From Lophium mytilinum (lineage: Eukaryota; Ascomycota; Dothideomycetes; Mytilinidiales; Mytilinidiaceae), in assembly GCA_010093605.1 (NCBI GenBank), contig MU004196.1, forward strand, positions 212,255 through 276,254: 64,000 nt of DNA, given 5' to 3'. Position numbers and translations under genes: made by a program. Shown piece by piece: positions 1-12,110 of the stretch; position 1 is the stretch's first letter, and every line of letters starts with the position of its first letter. The notes below the pieces were generated by a model. It made no database searches, was not told the DNA's origin, and worked only from the letters and a program-made list of their open reading frames with translations.

Positions 1-20
1 AAACTGAAGGCGGCTTTAAG

Positions 21-1047
21 ATGCCGCCGGCCCCATCTGCTCTCGGGCCTGACCGGCGCAGTCTCACTTTCGGACAAGTTGCGCGCATGTCACCATCACC
101 CGCTCCCACTCAGCCAACCCTCTCTATTGAAGCATCGAAGATGCCGGATGCGACGAGCGACTCAACCTCTGCCGAGGCGCAGAAGCCACAGCCGTCGGGA
201 AAGCCAGACAAGGACAAGAATGAAGGATGCCCATCCTTCACGTAAGCTATCCAGCCTTGCGCTCGTACGCCACGTGTGGAAATAGTCTAAACAACAATCT
301 AGGACAATGAGCGTGATGTTGGTGCAGGTGAAGGTCGGAGCAAAGGGACAAGGCTCTGGCTCACCGGTCGCCTACGGCGTCCACAGAGATCTCCTTGCGC
401 ACCATTCTGGACAATTTCGAGATCTCTTCATAAAGGGAGCTGAAACGGGTGATGATGTGACGGTACTGTTACCGGACATCAGTACAAATACCTTCAATAT
501 GTTCCTAGACTGGCTTTACTTCAATCGCTTCCCGTGGGACCCGCGCGGAGAGCTGACGACAGCGATCGATAACCCGTCTCTGGAGATCGACCTCGTGGAT
601 CTCTATTACATGGGCGAGAAATACGACATCCCGAAGCTCCGTCGCGACGCTATCAGCCGCTTCTTCCTTCACTTCGCCAAGAACAATCGCAAGTGCGTTG
701 CCCTGCCCACGATCAAGCACGCGTTCCGGACCCGCAACCTTACTGTACTTTCGCCCATGCTTTCGCTCATCATTGACATCTTTTGCGGCCGCATGGGCGC
801 CGCCGTACTCGACGACGCACTCCCGGAACTGTTCATGTTCCGAGTTCTACTCCAGCTCCAGCGGACAATGCCACCACAACGCGACTTCGATGGAGCGGCG
901 AAATTGGGACACCACATCTGCAAGTACCACGAGCACAAGAACCTGTTCGACAAGTGCGAATACGAAGGGACTCAGGCTCGACTTGATCCGTATAGGACTT
1001 TTGTTCGACTTCCAGCTTCTGATTCCGCAACCCGTGAAACTGCCTGA
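21..1047 (+). CDS. BTB/POZ domain protein
   Basis: Two exons, 21..241 and 303..1047, joined by a 61-nt GT-AG intron that keeps frame (ACG codon split). The second exon carries a BTB/POZ fold typical of fungal proteins: a strand pair leading to a VHRDLLAHHSGQFRDLF segment, then VTVLLPDIS and FNMFLDWLYFNRF, followed by a helical region with LVDLYYMGEKYDIPKLRRDA. BTB domains mediate dimerisation and often recruit Cul3 ubiquitin ligases; the substrate here is unknown. The N-terminal 75 residues are low-complexity and rich in Ser, Pro and Lys. The frame is open to the left edge, so the start at 21 is only the first ATG seen and the true start may lie outside the window. Another in-frame ATG is at 87. 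Confidence 0.8.
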
Positions 1048-2050
1048 GCCAGGTAACCTCTTAAGTCTCGCGGTATTTCATTCGATGTTTCGAGAGCACA
1101 GAGAAACTTGGAAGCCTCTACTTGGGAGGACCCTGTGGGCTCGGATTTTGCGAGTGTGGGAGACACATGAGGGTTCTTTTCCTTTCTTAAGGTCATGGCG
1201 TCGATGTTTCTAGGGTTCATGTGCTGCAAAGGCTGCGCGTTTTGGAGGTTTATGTGTCTCAAGACAAAGTGAACGAATTAATGTCTAAATGCCCTACTAT
1301 GAGCTTGTGCAGTGACTCCTCATAGAAATACGTGAACTCATTTACCACTGCTTGAGGAGCCTTATAGTGTTTTCAGCATTCGGAACAAGAGACAAGTACG
1401 GCCTGTTGGACTACTAATAAACTCGCCAGGTTACTCCAGACAGTTACAACATGGTCTATACAGATTAGAAGCGTATTTGCAGTCCCCGAGCCCCAGGAAC
1501 ACGTAAAACCCCTTTGGTCGATGGTAGGGAAGTATAGGGATATCTAAAGCAAAGGACTGTAAAGTTTAAATACTCAGCATGAGCTTGTATCTCCTTTTCC
1601 CTCCTCTATCTTCCCTTCTACTCACCTCCTATACCAATACCCCCTTCACGAGTCTTACCCTCAAGGTAGACATTCTCGCAAGCAACCCAACTGCACTGCT
1701 TCCTCTCACACCCCAGCTTCCATGGCTCAAGACCAATACAAAACCCTCGCGCTCTCCAAACCCTCCAAACTATCGCGAACGCACCTTCCTACTGCGGTCC
1801 GATCTAATCAACAGCTAGCTCCCTCCAGCATAGCACGCTGGACATGAGAATAAGTAGCGCACTCGACCAGCATTCTGCCTTCCGTTACACCTGTCTACCG
1901 CTGTTTGGAGTGCTTCCATGCGCATTTCAGTAATATGAAGGAGATAATAACTCTTAGCTCTTGGCTATATGGAACCTTGTTGAAGCACTCCAAGCAGTGA
2001 CAGACAGGTGCAACCTTTCCTAATCCCAGCATGTCCCAGCCCCAGCCCTC
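1048..2050. other. Intergenic, 3' sides of BTB gene and ALG10
   Basis: Convergent intergenic region of about 1 kb. It holds only short open frames; one of 41 codons starts at 1722 and resembles nothing I know. I see no RNA gene or repeat. It must include both 3' UTRs. Confidence 0.5.
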
Positions 2051-4512
2051 TCACCACATAAACCGCTGCACCCTCCCCGGCTCCTGCTTCCACTCAAACC
2101 CCTTGTACAAAAACATATACGCCGTCCCCACATTCACAACCACATGCCACACCGTCTCCAGACACAGCCGGAGGTCATACCCCCGCCACAACTCAGCAGC
2201 GTCCCCCTTCAACCCGCCTGCCGGCTTCGACGCCCTCCCCTCTCCGCGACGTACACTATTGAGAGACTGCACTGGTTCCCGGCTTGGGCTCGAAGCCTGC
2301 TTACGTGGTTAGCTAAGCTACAGTATCGTTTATATAAAACATTATGTTGCAGTAGAAAGATGTCTGAGCCGGGCGTCCATGGACGGTGTTTCACGACGGT
2401 CTAAATCCCAGATGTCCGCCCGATTCTCCATGGTGGTAATTTGGAGTCGTGGAACGTGCCCGCGCGTCACATCCAACGGATAGGTCAAGAAAAGATATCG
2501 AAACGTCTTCATGGGACTCTCTTGCCATATTCGTGGACACATTTTTCATGTTGGCACCGTCCCCCCGCGGCACGACTATGAGGAAGTCGGCGCGTTTCGG
2601 ATGGCGGTGCCGAAGGTGCAGGAGTTGAGGAGAGGCATGAGATGGCTTACTTTGTATTCCGAAGACAGTTGCAGCTGCGCAGCAGTCGAAAAACCCCCTG
2701 CGGAATTGCTGGGCACATGAAGCCGCCACATAACCCACGGAACGATGAAATACCGCGGCTCGACCAATGGCGCTGTGACGACCGAAAGCGTTGTAGTCGC
2801 TAGCCACACGATGACGAAGCTGGCTGGGCGGGACTGATCGCCCGCGGGCGCGGCGCGGCGGTTCACCTCCTTGCCGCGACGCAGGTTTGAGGCCTGCGCT
2901 TGGGTTGGGGGTTGGGATGGCGGGGAGGTGTCGAGGGCGTGGATGACGAGCCAGCCGCAGGAGTAATAGGCGGGGACGGCGAAGTATTTGAGTGCTGGGT
3001 GGAGGCGGAGGAGGCGGAGAACGTAGAAGACGTAGTGGCGGTTGTCGGCTAGTGTGAAGGGGTGGATGATGGTGTTGTAATTGACGGTCAGGGCTGCGAG
3101 CGCTATGGAGATGATGGCAACAAGGATTCGTGGTGCTTTGATGGAGGTTGGGATAGATAAGTGGGACTCTAGGAATGATCGGATCTTGCCTTGTGGAAGG
3201 CGATCACTCAAGGGGGTAAGGATGAGTGGGATGGTAAGTGGAAAGGAGAAGAAGAAGATGTATGGCCAGATGTAGAGCATCTGTGGGAAGTGCAGAGTTG
3301 CGACGTGGTTCGATTTGTCACCTGGTTATTTAGCAATTGCCCTGAAAGCGTAGTGGTATTAAGCATACCGAGGACCACCCCGCCGTTCCAGGCTACGAAG
3401 CCACCAAAGGCCCCCAATAGGGCTAAGTAGGGTACAATAACCTTCAAGAGGGACGGCAATCTTCCCACAGCTGCTAGGCCCGCAGAAATAATAACGAGGA
3501 GATAGTCTGTGAGAGTTTAGACAATTTGCTTTACTGAAGAATAGCAAGGTCAATTACCTTCTACTCCCGCCTGGCTCACAGGGCAGTCATATAGCGTGGA
3601 ATGTGTCCAGCTATATTTCAAGACATCTAGTGGAGCCTTTTTCATACTCGCGTTACTTTCAGCAGATGCCTTTCCATCTTTGAGCCCCTCCAATACGGCC
3701 AGACCAGCAGGGAACACAGCAACCCAGAAGATGTTGGTCTGTCGAAAGAGTAATGCCGTGAGGCCTATGAGTATAGTTTGGACCGTAGATAGAAGCTGAG
3801 ATGCTCCAGGCCGCCGTGACTGTAGGAGGGTCATGTAGCTCTCCAAGACACACAGCGTAGACACAACGTCTGTGTAATATAACGCAGAAAAGAAAAATAA
3901 AGGAGGAAAAAGGGCAATGTTCAAGGCCGAGTGAGCATCGAATGAAAAGCCCTGCAATCTCCTCCCACTCTGAAAATCGTTTCGGCTCGCTTCTTCCCCT
4001 CTTGCTTCACGAAGAAGCCGCACTATCCTGAAGGATGAGAGCAGTATTCCACAAATCGCGGTAACATTGACAAGTCTTAGGATGTCTATATCGCAACGAC
4101 CCGTGACGAGGTAGACTAGATAGGAAACGAGATATCTGACAGGGACATTAGATGGGGAAATTGCTGTGTGAGAGGACAGATTTACAATCCCGGAGGTGTG
4201 GTGATTTTAGGATCCCATTGACTGAATGCACCAGTGCAGTAGACTTGTGCCTGTCGAACATGAAATACTTCGTCCTGTGAATTCATGTTAGATGTTGAAG
4301 TTGTATATAATGCTCCCCAGGGCACATACTAAATACGGATCAGGGACATTCGCAGACACTTTTCGCTGCCATACTGCGCTGGCCACCGCTATGCAAACCA
4401 AAGCTGTCCGCGACGCCCACAAATCGCTGTTGGAGAAGCTCATTTCATTGCTATGTTCGCGTGAAGTTGGAGATAGTCGAATTGCCGATGTATTAGTGGA
4501 GGTTGAGGTCAA
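2051..4512 (-). CDS. ALG10: Alpha-1,2-glucosyltransferase ALG10 (DIE2)
   Basis: Adds the third and last glucose to the dolichol-linked oligosaccharide in the ER lumen, the step before N-glycan transfer. Six exons (reverse strand): 4330..4512, 4186..4274, 3558..4135, 3369..3506, 2651..3321 and 2051..2296, giving 634 aa. Exon 1 ends [10 protein letters not shown] and exon 2 opens [10 protein letters not shown] then [11 protein letters not shown], the ALG10 signature. Later come [31 protein letters not shown] and the conserved end [15 protein letters not shown]. There are several membrane segments, as in the family. The last intron (2297..2650, 354 nt) is far longer than the other four (about 50 nt), but it has a GTAAGC donor and a CTAAC branch site next to the acceptor. 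The gene is divergent from PSF2 with only 113 bp between the start codons. Confidence 0.92.
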
Positions 4513-4625
4513 GGTTTAGAATATATAGACCTCGAAAGCGCCTCGCTAAACTCGACGCGTCCAAGGGTCCTTCACCACCACCACCGAACTCTCATGCCTC
4601 TCACCCTTCAACACTACTCACCACA
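4513..4625. promoter_or_regulatory. Bidirectional promoter between ALG10 and PSF2
   Basis: Only 113 bp separate the two divergent start codons, so both 5' UTRs and core promoters must share this segment or reach into the neighbour. There is a C-rich tract with CACCACCACC near 4575 and no clear TATA box. The shared promoter role is inferred from spacing. Confidence 0.55.
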
Positions 4626-5611
4626 ATGGCGCTCCCTCTCCCCGCAGGCCTCACGCCTCCCGAAATCGCCTTCCTCTGCGAAATGGAGCTCGTCACCGTG
4701 ATCCCCCGACAACGGCTCGAAGGACTAGACTTGCTAGGCGTGAGTTGAACCCCTCCACCCACAGCGGAGCAAGGCACCGCACGCATTGTACGTCCCAATT
4801 AGCTCTCACAGACAGCCACAATGCCGCCCACACACAGCCACCACACATCCCTACTACCATACAAACTATCTAACGTACCCCTCCAGGGCCGCACACCCCC
4901 CTTAATACCTCCCCAACGCGCCAACCTCCCCCTCTGGCTCGCCCTCCTCCTCAAACGCCAACGCCGCGCCAACATCCTTCCCCCGCCCTGGCTGCACCCC
5001 TCCGCACTCCTCACAATCCTCGAGCTCGAGCACGCCGGGCAATCCGCGCCACCACGACTCCCCCCTGCGCCCCCGGGCTCCCTCCCCATCTCGCCGCCCT
5101 TCCTGCCCTCCAGCACTGCCGCCGCGCCGCGCGACGCGCTGCCGTACCACTGGCTCGAGCTCGGAGAGATACTGTTAGAAGCCGCGAGCGACGACTTTGA
5201 GGACCCGGACGGGGTGCGGCGGCTAATGCGGGATCTACGGGAGGTCAGGATGGCGAGCATGCGGAAGGGGGTGGGGATGTTTGACGCGCAGGGAGGGTTC
5301 AACATGACGGGGTTTGGGGGCATGGAGGTTGGGGAGGGGCGGGCGTTCATTGGCGGGGTCATTGATGGGTTGAGGTTAGTTCTTTGCGCGTGTTTCGTTG
5401 TTGCTGTGAGGAGGCATGGTGCGCGCGGTATGGTGAGGGGTTGTCGGAAGTGGGATGAGAAGCCATGTTAGTTTGTATCAGCGTACTGATTCATGCCTGC
5501 AGGAAGATCGGCGCAGCGCGCGAACGCAGCGGCGATGGCGACCAGGACGATCAGGATAACGGGTTCCCGTCGACGGCTGACGACTACGACGACGACGAGA
5601 TGGATATGTGA
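4626..5611 (+). CDS. PSF2: GINS complex subunit Psf2
   Basis: Subunit of the GINS tetramer, part of the CMG replicative helicase. Three exons, 4626..4739, 4887..5374 and 5503..5611, giving 236 aa. The N-terminus [20 protein letters not shown] and the [12 protein letters not shown] junction across intron 1, followed by [17 protein letters not shown] and PPPWLHP, match the highly conserved Psf2 start. The C-terminal tail is acidic ([10 protein letters not shown]), a fungal extension. Intron 1 (147 nt) and intron 2 (128 nt) are somewhat long for this window; intron 1 has a CTAAC branch site. It is divergent from ALG10. Confidence 0.95.
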
Positions 5612-8600
5612 GAGCGGGCGGGTGTCACATGATGGCCATCGCTCGCGCGTGTGATCTGATATTGGGCTTTGAGGCTATCGACTAGAGCAGGGAGCACGAT
5701 TCGTGGAAGAACCGTGAGTCGCGACAGAACTCCCGTGCTCGAGAGAGATCGTGGGGATTTACGACTCAGAGATCCGCGCTGCGTTGCGACATACCTCTGT
5801 GCTCATAGCGTAGGGCGATCTCGTGCTAGCCACGGCTTACGGTTTGTCTGAGGAGGTTGGTACTCGGCGACGAACAATGTCTGGCGCAGAGATTCGTGGG
5901 AGGAACCTCGCAACGGTGTATACGCGGCACGCTTTCAGAAGCTCGTCGGCATCGCCGGCGAGACGCGGCTGTGAGACACGGCGATGAGACATGGCGGAGA
6001 GACTGTGGCATAATTTTGTATAGCGGCATCTCACGGGCCGCCCTCATCAACCACGACTCAGTCACAACGGCAACAGCCCACGGCAAAGAATGAAGAGATA
6101 GATAGATACCAAACAAAACCAGCGCTGTGCTTGTCGCCCGCCTTACCTGCTACCCAACCCCTCCGAATCAAAACCTCGTGAGCGGATGCCATGCAGCCGA
6201 CGTCCCCCATCGCAAATCCCAAAACCACACCACAAGCGTCGTGCATTACCTATTCCAGCGCCCAAGCAAATAGTCCGCAAACGATTTTAGACCCTTGTTG
6301 AGACCCTGCAGCCCGCCCCGCTACTAACATACATACTGTACATACCATATCCCAGCAACACCATCTACTGTTCGAGAAGGCCACTACGGTATCCTAGACA
6401 ATATTAGTGTGGGCGGCGCGACTATCTATCTTACTACAATCGATCGCAAGGTCGATAATCGATAATCGTGACCATGAGTCGAGTTTTGCAACCACGACTC
6501 AGGTCGCGCCGTCGCCGGTTTGCGATTGCCCACACACCCCGCAATTGCGAGGTCCTCGGCTCGATGATGCTGCAATGTTCTGAGGTACGGAGCACCTGAG
6601 GCGGGCGCATGTGAAACCACTCCCGTCATGCGAGAACTCTCAAACAGCTCACTTTCTCTGCGATCGCCTACATAACGTCTCGACTGCGATGAGGCGGGAT
6701 GGGTCGTGACTCGCAAGCCGCCTCATCTGCTGCTTTCGCGTGCGGGCTGGCGCACGAGGGGATCGCGGTGAGGGTAGGTAGTGGTTTGCGCGTGGGATGG
6801 GAACGATGGGATATCGTGACCGAGGAGAAGTGAGGACTTCAACACCAAAGACGGCCAAGCACGACCTCCGGCCATCCCATCCTATCCCCTTGCAACGGCC
6901 GTCTGGCTCAAGCAGGTCGCGTTGCGGGCCGCCCAGGATACCGGCCTGGCCCCTGTCCTGTTAAAACGGCAACGGCTTTCTGCTGTTCTCTTGGGTTAGT
7001 GGTTATCGATTGCGGTGCGGGTTCGCTGCAGTTGGATATTTTGCGGCTGGTCGCAGCGAACTCCGGGCCCGGATAGGATGGGTAGGGTAGGGGTAATTGG
7101 TATCCTGGTGTGTAGAGACCTGGGTGTGGGAGAGCAGCCCCCCTACAGTACCTGGTTGCCCGGAAAGATTGGGATCAGCGTGCAGTTAACCGCAACATGG
7201 TTGCTTTCCCGTGACGAGGGGCGCATTGAAGAAAAGGGAGCTGGCGCGCTGGTAAGGGTTCTGCTCGGATTTTGATGAGTTTGAGGAAGCTGCGGGAGCT
7301 GGTGGCAACCGATGTCATCGCAGAATGCTTGAAGGATTCAAGACACGGCTGCAGGGTCCAGGAGTTGGGTTGCTGACACGAACGGAGGATCGTGCCCCCG
7401 GCCCGTGTTGGACCGATGGTTTGGAGCGGTGTCGGATGAAGAGAAGATGAAGCCGGTGAATGTTTTTTTGAGGGAGTTAAGATAGATGAGGTAGGAGAAG
7501 TGAAGATCTTACATCAGCCGATTGTGTGATTGCACGATAGATCAACAAGAAGACGCAATGTGCTTTAGGCTAGCTTCATGGAACTGGTCAAACGGGTCGA
7601 ACGCATTGTGATCGAAGAGTAGTCAGAGATATCATACATACGCTTTTGATAAAAAGAGGGGACGAACCTTTGAAAGAGGGGACAGACCTCGGGGGTCCAC
7701 ATGGTGGTGTTTGAGAAACCTGAGGATCTGGAGACATGAGGAACTTACCGGCATATATGGGGTCAAGATCGTCGTTCCGAAACCAAGAATCGGCCCGCGG
7801 TCTATGCGGTCAAGGGGATTTTTCCAGGTCAGCTCGAATTTGGTGGTTGTTGATGTCCCGAACCCCAAACGTTCGGGCTCGAATCGCTGTTAGCATGCGC
7901 AAACCTTGATAACTTTGTTTTGTACCTGACAGGATTTTCTGCTGAAAATAGTGGATCATGTAGCCATCCCTTTAGTGAATCCCAAGTTTGGTCGACCTCG
8001 GCAGAACTGAGAGCGGTAAAGGGCGCTATCGTAGCCGTCTGCCTTTAGCACCAAAGCTTGAGGTTTGGTGCCCTTCCAGTCGATGAAACTGCGACGTTTA
8101 CTGAGCTAGAAAGTAGTTGAGTATAGCGGATCTACAAAGGATACGGCACGCTGTGGGCCGCGGGAACGTCTTCCAGTTGTGTCCGGTAGAACTACTGCTT
8201 CGCGCTACGGGGTATCCCCGAGAAGATCACGAACTGAAGTAGGGTAAGCTTCTGGAGTAGTCCTAGGCTAACATGCCCGCATCAGGACATTGACGCTAGA
8301 GATCAGGCCAGAACAGTGATGCACAACAGGGCCGAATCGTGATTCTGACGGTTCCTGACGACAGGTTGTGAGGTGAACATGGATGCTGTTTGGCACTTGG
8401 TGTGTTGTGATGGGGTAGTGGGGCTGTCTTGGGATCGACAAGAGCAAAACAACGTCACTTCTCAGAGTCCTGCCGCCCTTATTTCGACTTGTCGTATGGC
8501 AGAGCGAATCCGGTGCAGCCGGAAACTGGAATGCGCATGAATTCAGCCATAGAAAGAGGCGGAGAGGGCTGGACTCGACTTGGAGCTCGCTGAATGTCAG

Positions 8601-11600
8601 TGGCTGCAGACGGATCTTGAGGTGGCGGATGCTAGAGAAGCAAGCGGCGATGGCGATGCTGGAGGAAATTGCACTGACGTCCTTTCAGCCCTGAATAGAT
8701 CCTGGAACAAGACGCCGAGTCGCGCAGTTATCGTAGAAGAATGTTCTGCGTGACCACTCGGCTGGTCAATACTGGTGCTTTATCGAATGAAAGAGGAAGG
8801 TAACGTGAGGTTGAGAAACAGCCAGAAGGAGTTGTGCACGATAATTGTGAGGTATTGGGCAATAATTGGCTGCGTTCTTCGTCACGCGCACGAGAGGAAG
8901 CGCTGGAGAGCTGGATGATGTCGCAGGCCACAGCCCCTGCCGATTCACATTCGATAGATCTGATCTGCACCCCACAGCCGCAGATGAGAGACGTTGCCAA
9001 TGATAATCGAGAGGCGATGAGGCAATGCGGCAGATGGGCAGCTGGCCGGCGGCGATGTTCACAGCTGTTCCTACAGCCGTCCAACTGAAGATGCACATCC
9101 TCGGCAAAGGCAACGATGCCCGAAACACGCGCTTTATGTGGCATAGAGGGGCTTGGCTGGCGTGGAAGCGGACTCGGAGATTATGGTAGCGTGGGGTTGG
9201 GGAGGGCTGAGACACGGGCGCTGAGAAATGAGGCCTTTCGATAAGTTTGTGCAACGTCGTGGTTGGCTGGATTAACAAATCGCTAGAGTCATTACCGGCG
9301 TGCTGGGAGCGTTGGTGGCAGCAGTGCAGTCAGCACAGCACAGAGGGCGGCCGCATTCGGGAGCGTGCAGCACGCAGCTCTCCTAGACGCAGGACAGGCG
9401 GGAACAGCTGCACAGTCCTTGGACTGGCATTGCTAGCGTGTCTGGCGCCGTCGCACCGCATCGTTGACAGCATTGACAGCGTGGTCAACGTGCCCGTGCA
9501 ACTATCGCGAGACGTCTCTCCAAGTACTCGTATCTGGGCCCTTTGGAAGATTCGAAAAAGAGGCGCACAGGACTCGAGGCACGGGAAATGCGACAGCCAC
9601 GGCCGCGAGATCTGAGACCGGTCGGCTATCGCTAGCAGTTCCAATTGGCCGGGTGGACGAGTGCTCGGCAGGGGTTTCATGCTGCTCTGGTCTGATTTGG
9701 CTGGCCGACTGCCAGCCTCCACCGCGGTGCAGCGATGGCAGCGATCGCGACAACGGTTTCCTTGGCCGCATTGCTTTTGCGCGCTTATTCAACGCACTGC
9801 TGTCGGCGAGTTTGTCGCTACGCCGTATCTCTGCTACTTCATTTCTGCTCACGAGAAGGATGCTCCTGCTGCACTTCGCGATGGACCGACACTGAAAACT
9901 CTGGCCCTATGAAACGTTGGCGTGTCCATCTGAGGAGCTAGGAAACAGCAAAGAGTAGCGGACTTCGGCGCTGGACGGCCGCTACAGATGTGGGGGGCCT
10001 GGCCGTGGATCTGGTGCCTGAGGATTGAAGGTGGCTTTAATCTAGAGGCAACTGAGGTCGCCGGCCTGCGTTATTCGCGGCTGTGTTGTTGGATCCGCGG
10101 CCATATTCCCTGAGGTAGTAGTGCCACAATTGCAGGATAGTGTTGTGAATTGCAACGACGTGTGCATTAGCAGAGCCATGGCGACGAGTGGGCGTCCGGG
10201 TCTGCATCCCCGTCACATCACATCGCAGGGCCGCGGGCGGGCCGGCTGGGATCGCGGTGCGGGCTGGAGAGGTTCACGACGCCACGAGAGAGAAAGAGTT
10301 GACCACTGGCCGAAATCCTCCGGCTGAGGAGCTGTTTTCGCTCACGCGTTGGATGGGGCGGCCGTTGGGCGTCGACGAGCCGCTGCTGTTTACTCGATAT
10401 CTCCCGAACACGCCGTCCAAAAAACAACTGCTTTCGACGCTTCCGGGCCGCGCTGATTGGCAGAGTTCGTGACGGTTCGACTCCAGATATCGCGGGGAGC
10501 TCGAGATCGCCCACGAAGCCTCAAAGCGGCCGACGCGTGCAAACCGAGCCCTGCCCCCGGCCTCGCGTTCGAGCTTCCGCCCGCAAGCCTCTATGCAGCC
10601 CGACCCTCTCTTGGTTCAGACCGTGCGCCCTAGCTCTGGGAGCGGAGCTGGACGCGTTGCTGTGGAGGAGCAGAGTTTTCCAGCGTAATGTGGGCGGAAA
10701 GGGGAGTGGACATGTCGTCCTGTCCCCATCGTCGGCACTCCCCCAAATGCCTCGCCGCAGTTGGTGGCAGTTGGTGCTGCCCGCTGCAATATCGTCGCCC
10801 CCGCGGATTGGCCGGCGAGGTCTTGGGGATTGAGGCCTCGTGTGATTGCGGTTCGACGTTGCGGCCCGTGAGGTGCAAGGTTGGGTGCAAGGTGTGCCGG
10901 GGCATAGGGGAGGCGGCCAGTGTGCAGTCAGCACCGCATCTCTGCATGCTCCCCCTGGCGCTCAAAGTTCCCCACGCCACTTGCACGCTTGGGCGGCGTT
11001 CACTGACCTGGTGGCGCGCTGCTGGACCGGGCCAAGGCCCCAGGCGCAATTCACTGCCGGAGAGTGGTCGGGGTCGCTGCGAGCCCGCCCGTGCAGCTGC
11101 TGGGGTCTCCCTGGACCACAGCCGATACCACCTTAAACTGCTTCCGTCGCCCGCCGAGTACTCGAGGCAGATATTCCCCGAGTCGTGAAGACGTCGACTC
11201 CTTGCCCTCAAGTCTGCATCATTGTGTCTCTATACGCATCCTTGCGCTTTCACTCTTTCCACTGCCTTCACGACCTCGTTGTCGGGTCTGCTTCTGTCTT
11301 TATATCTGCCCTTGACCACGTCCCGCGTTCTGGCAGCCACACCCTTGCTTGGCTCCTGCTCCCTCGATATATCGCGCCCTCCAGCTTCCGCTATCCGTGA
11401 TCGTGAAAGAACAGAACCTGAGAAGAAACAGAGTGCGTCTTGAGTCCGCCGACAGCCATCGCACGCATCGGCCCTGTCCTGCGGCACTCCTGCGGCACAG
11501 AAACCCAGTCCGTCTGACGCAAATCGCCCAACTCGGCAAACCGTTTCAACAGACGCAGCATCGCGGTCCATGGTGCTCGTCATATTGCAACAACATTCCG

Positions 11601-12110
11601 GGGTCGCAGTATAAGCATCCCCTCTCGGCGGACGATCCGACAGTCCCGCGCGCGGAACTTTTCTCAGCTTTGAATTGTGCATCTTGAGACAGCTTAATTG
11701 GTCTTCTGAGACACCTCCCGCCCTCTTGTGGAAATACGCAGGGTCAAGGAAACGGGTAGGTGCCTTTCCGTTGAGACCACATCGTCGACGCATTCCAATT
11801 CGCGCACCCCGCCTCTTGGCCCATTCCTCGCCCAAAGGACTCACATAACACGAACGAGATCCACACACTAACAGCTACGCCACAGTAAACACCACCATTC
11901 TAACGTCCTGTGCTCGATAAATACCGCCCCGCCATTCAGGAATCTAACTGCTTCTCCATTTCGCCACCGCCGAGGACCCGCATGTATCCATGAGTTGGTC
12001 CCGCAAAACTGCCGCTGCGTTGCAAGATTAGAGATTTCCAGTTCGAGTTTAAGTTTTGTGTGCAAGAGAAGTCTGCTTGGTGATAGGACAGGCAGCAAAG
12101 CCTCGACAAA
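5612..12110. other. Gene-poor 6.5 kb region upstream of the RasGEF gene
   Basis: No convincing protein or RNA gene on either strand. Open frames of 100-210 codons exist (for example 11230..11868 and 10630..11211 on the reverse strand), but they look like GC-driven chance frames, with no recognisable domain and with overlapping frames of similar length on both strands. The 9-mer ACGACTCAG occurs at 5761, 6053 and 6494. On the reverse strand 7868 to about 7745 reads as a short protein-like stretch ending at a GTAAGT, a possible gene relic. The 3' part may be promoter and long 5' leader of the RasGEF gene. Confidence 0.5.

Noticed and set aside
10455-10490. B-box-like GGTTCGACTCC, possible tRNA
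   Set aside because: The flanks do not pair as a T stem and no acceptor, D or anticodon arm can be built.
11230-11868. 212-codon reverse-strand frame upstream of the RasGEF gene
   Set aside because: GC-rich region where several frames stay open on both strands. No motif and no plausible partner exons.
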